Source of the DNA: Gammaproteobacteria bacterium
GTDB lineage: Bacteria; Pseudomonadota; Gammaproteobacteria; Thiohalobacterales; Thiohalobacteraceae
Assembly (NCBI GenBank): GCA_016218375.1
Contig: JACREG010000198.1
Coordinates: 1-37,599 of the forward strand
Length of the DNA: 37,599 nucleotides
Direction: 5' to 3'
In this document: piece after piece, positions 37,383 through 37,599 of the stretch
Position numbering within the stretch: the stretch's first letter is position 1
Layout of the letters: each line of letters starts with the position of its first letter
Made by a program: the position numbers and the translations under genes
Notes under the pieces: model-generated
What the model saw: only the letters and a program-made list of their open reading frames with translations
The model's database searches: none
What the model was told of the DNA's origin: nothing

Positions 37383-37424
37383 GCGAACACCTCAATACAT
37401 CCGGTGCTGGCCGGCATGTGGCAT

Positions 37425-37499
37425 GCTCCGACGGTGGCGTTAATCACTCCGCCTCCGAGCTGCGCTAGTCGGCTTCGCGATTAACGCCACCGTCGGAGC
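37425..37499. repeat. Large hairpin repeat carrying the 27-nt core
   Basis: Perfect 21-bp arms (37425-37445 and 37479-37499) around a 33-nt loop that contains the core at 37450-37476, identical to 14-40. The arms differ from those of the other two copies. It lies 42 nt after the mltB stop and could serve as its terminator. Confidence 0.85.
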
Positions 37500-37542
37500 G
37501 TGGAGCGCCACGCAACGCGCGGGTATAGATGTAAGTCCACTC

Positions 37543-37596
37543 TTTCCGGCTGCCGGCGGGTCGATCCCTGAAGCCGACTAGCGCAGCTCGGAGGCG
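37543..37596. repeat. End repeat, right copy (inverted)
   Basis: A perfect reverse complement of 14-67. The core is at 37570-37596, preceded by the arm CGATCCCT at 37562-37569. The matching right arm lies beyond the window. Confidence 0.9.
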
Positions 37597-37599
37597 AAA

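Noticed and set aside
37425-37499. Integron attC site
   Set aside because: The ends GTTAATC/GATTAAC do not fit the attC core GTTRRRY/RYYYAAC, and no integrase or cassette is present.

Overview
This is a high-GC stretch (about 60% by eye) of what looks like a gammaproteobacterial chromosome. The best markers are the divergent gatCAB / mreBCD-mrdA-mrdB-mltB block, which has the same layout in pseudomonads and purple sulfur bacteria, and a DsrC with both C-terminal cysteines. Together with a Crp/Fnr-DUF2892 pair and two PEP-CTERM proteins, these suggest a sulfur-metabolising member of the Chromatiales or Acidiferrobacterales type. That placement is inference; no rRNA or tRNA gene was seen. No phage, integrase, transposase or CRISPR array was recognised.

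Layout. 1-117 and 37383-37599 hold copies of a palindromic repeat; a perfect 54-bp inverted copy lies at each end, so the window is probably a whole contig broken at repeats. 118-2233 (minus): a membrane-anchored metzincin-like protein, arfB, and a CHRD-domain PEP-CTERM protein behind a possible sigma-54 promoter. 2636-4928 (plus): msrB and a papain-like protease fused to an alpha/beta hydrolase. 5022-8963 (minus): slyD-like PPIase, a divergent glycerol-kinase-like FGGY kinase, ugpQ and a short glpD, a glycerophosphodiester/glycerol-phosphate route. 9176-10727 (plus): folE, a tiny remnant of selO, and an inositol-monophosphatase-like gene. 10735-11581 (minus): a PilZ protein and a small conserved protein. 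11901-13163 (plus): a coiled-coil membrane protein and dsrC. 13295-14881 (minus): zapE and bcp. 15186-16598 (plus): a YbaK-HDOD protein. 16602-17096 (minus): a LEA14-like lipoprotein, divergent from a Crp/Fnr regulator with DUF2892 and zinc-ribbon membrane genes (17163-18370). 18377-19471 (minus): DUF2333. 20015-20779 (plus): second PEP-CTERM protein. 20902-23623: a small basic protein, an alpha/beta hydrolase and a catalytically dead M48-like protein with a repeat-type tail. 23872-25337 (plus): moeB/thiF and mgtC-like. 25456-26969 (minus): an acidic protein of unknown function among three dispersed repeats, then hslO. 26987-30388 (minus): gatC-gatA-gatB. 30553-37382 (plus): the elongasome cluster.

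How genes work together. The plus-strand block at the right end is a wall-elongation operon: MreB filament, MreC and MreD, the PBP2 transpeptidase, the RodA glycosyltransferase, and the MltB lytic transglycosylase. mreC-mreD-mrdA-mrdB are joined by start/stop overlaps. GatCAB makes Gln-tRNA(Gln) and/or Asn-tRNA(Asn) from mischarged precursors. UgpQ releases glycerol 3-phosphate, the kinase may form it from glycerol, and GlpD oxidises it.

Most notable observations: an in-frame TAG in gatB at codon 134 with full homology on both sides; mreC apparently starting at AUU; a 40-codon remnant joining the N- and C-terminal ends of SelO; an M48-like protein lacking both HExxH and the third zinc ligand; a papain/esterase fusion; a metzincin HExxHxxGxxD protein; and a repeat with a constant 27-nt core in variable palindromic arms. 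I did not find a clear new multi-gene system. Most of the window is housekeeping, and the novelty is in individual genes and repeats.
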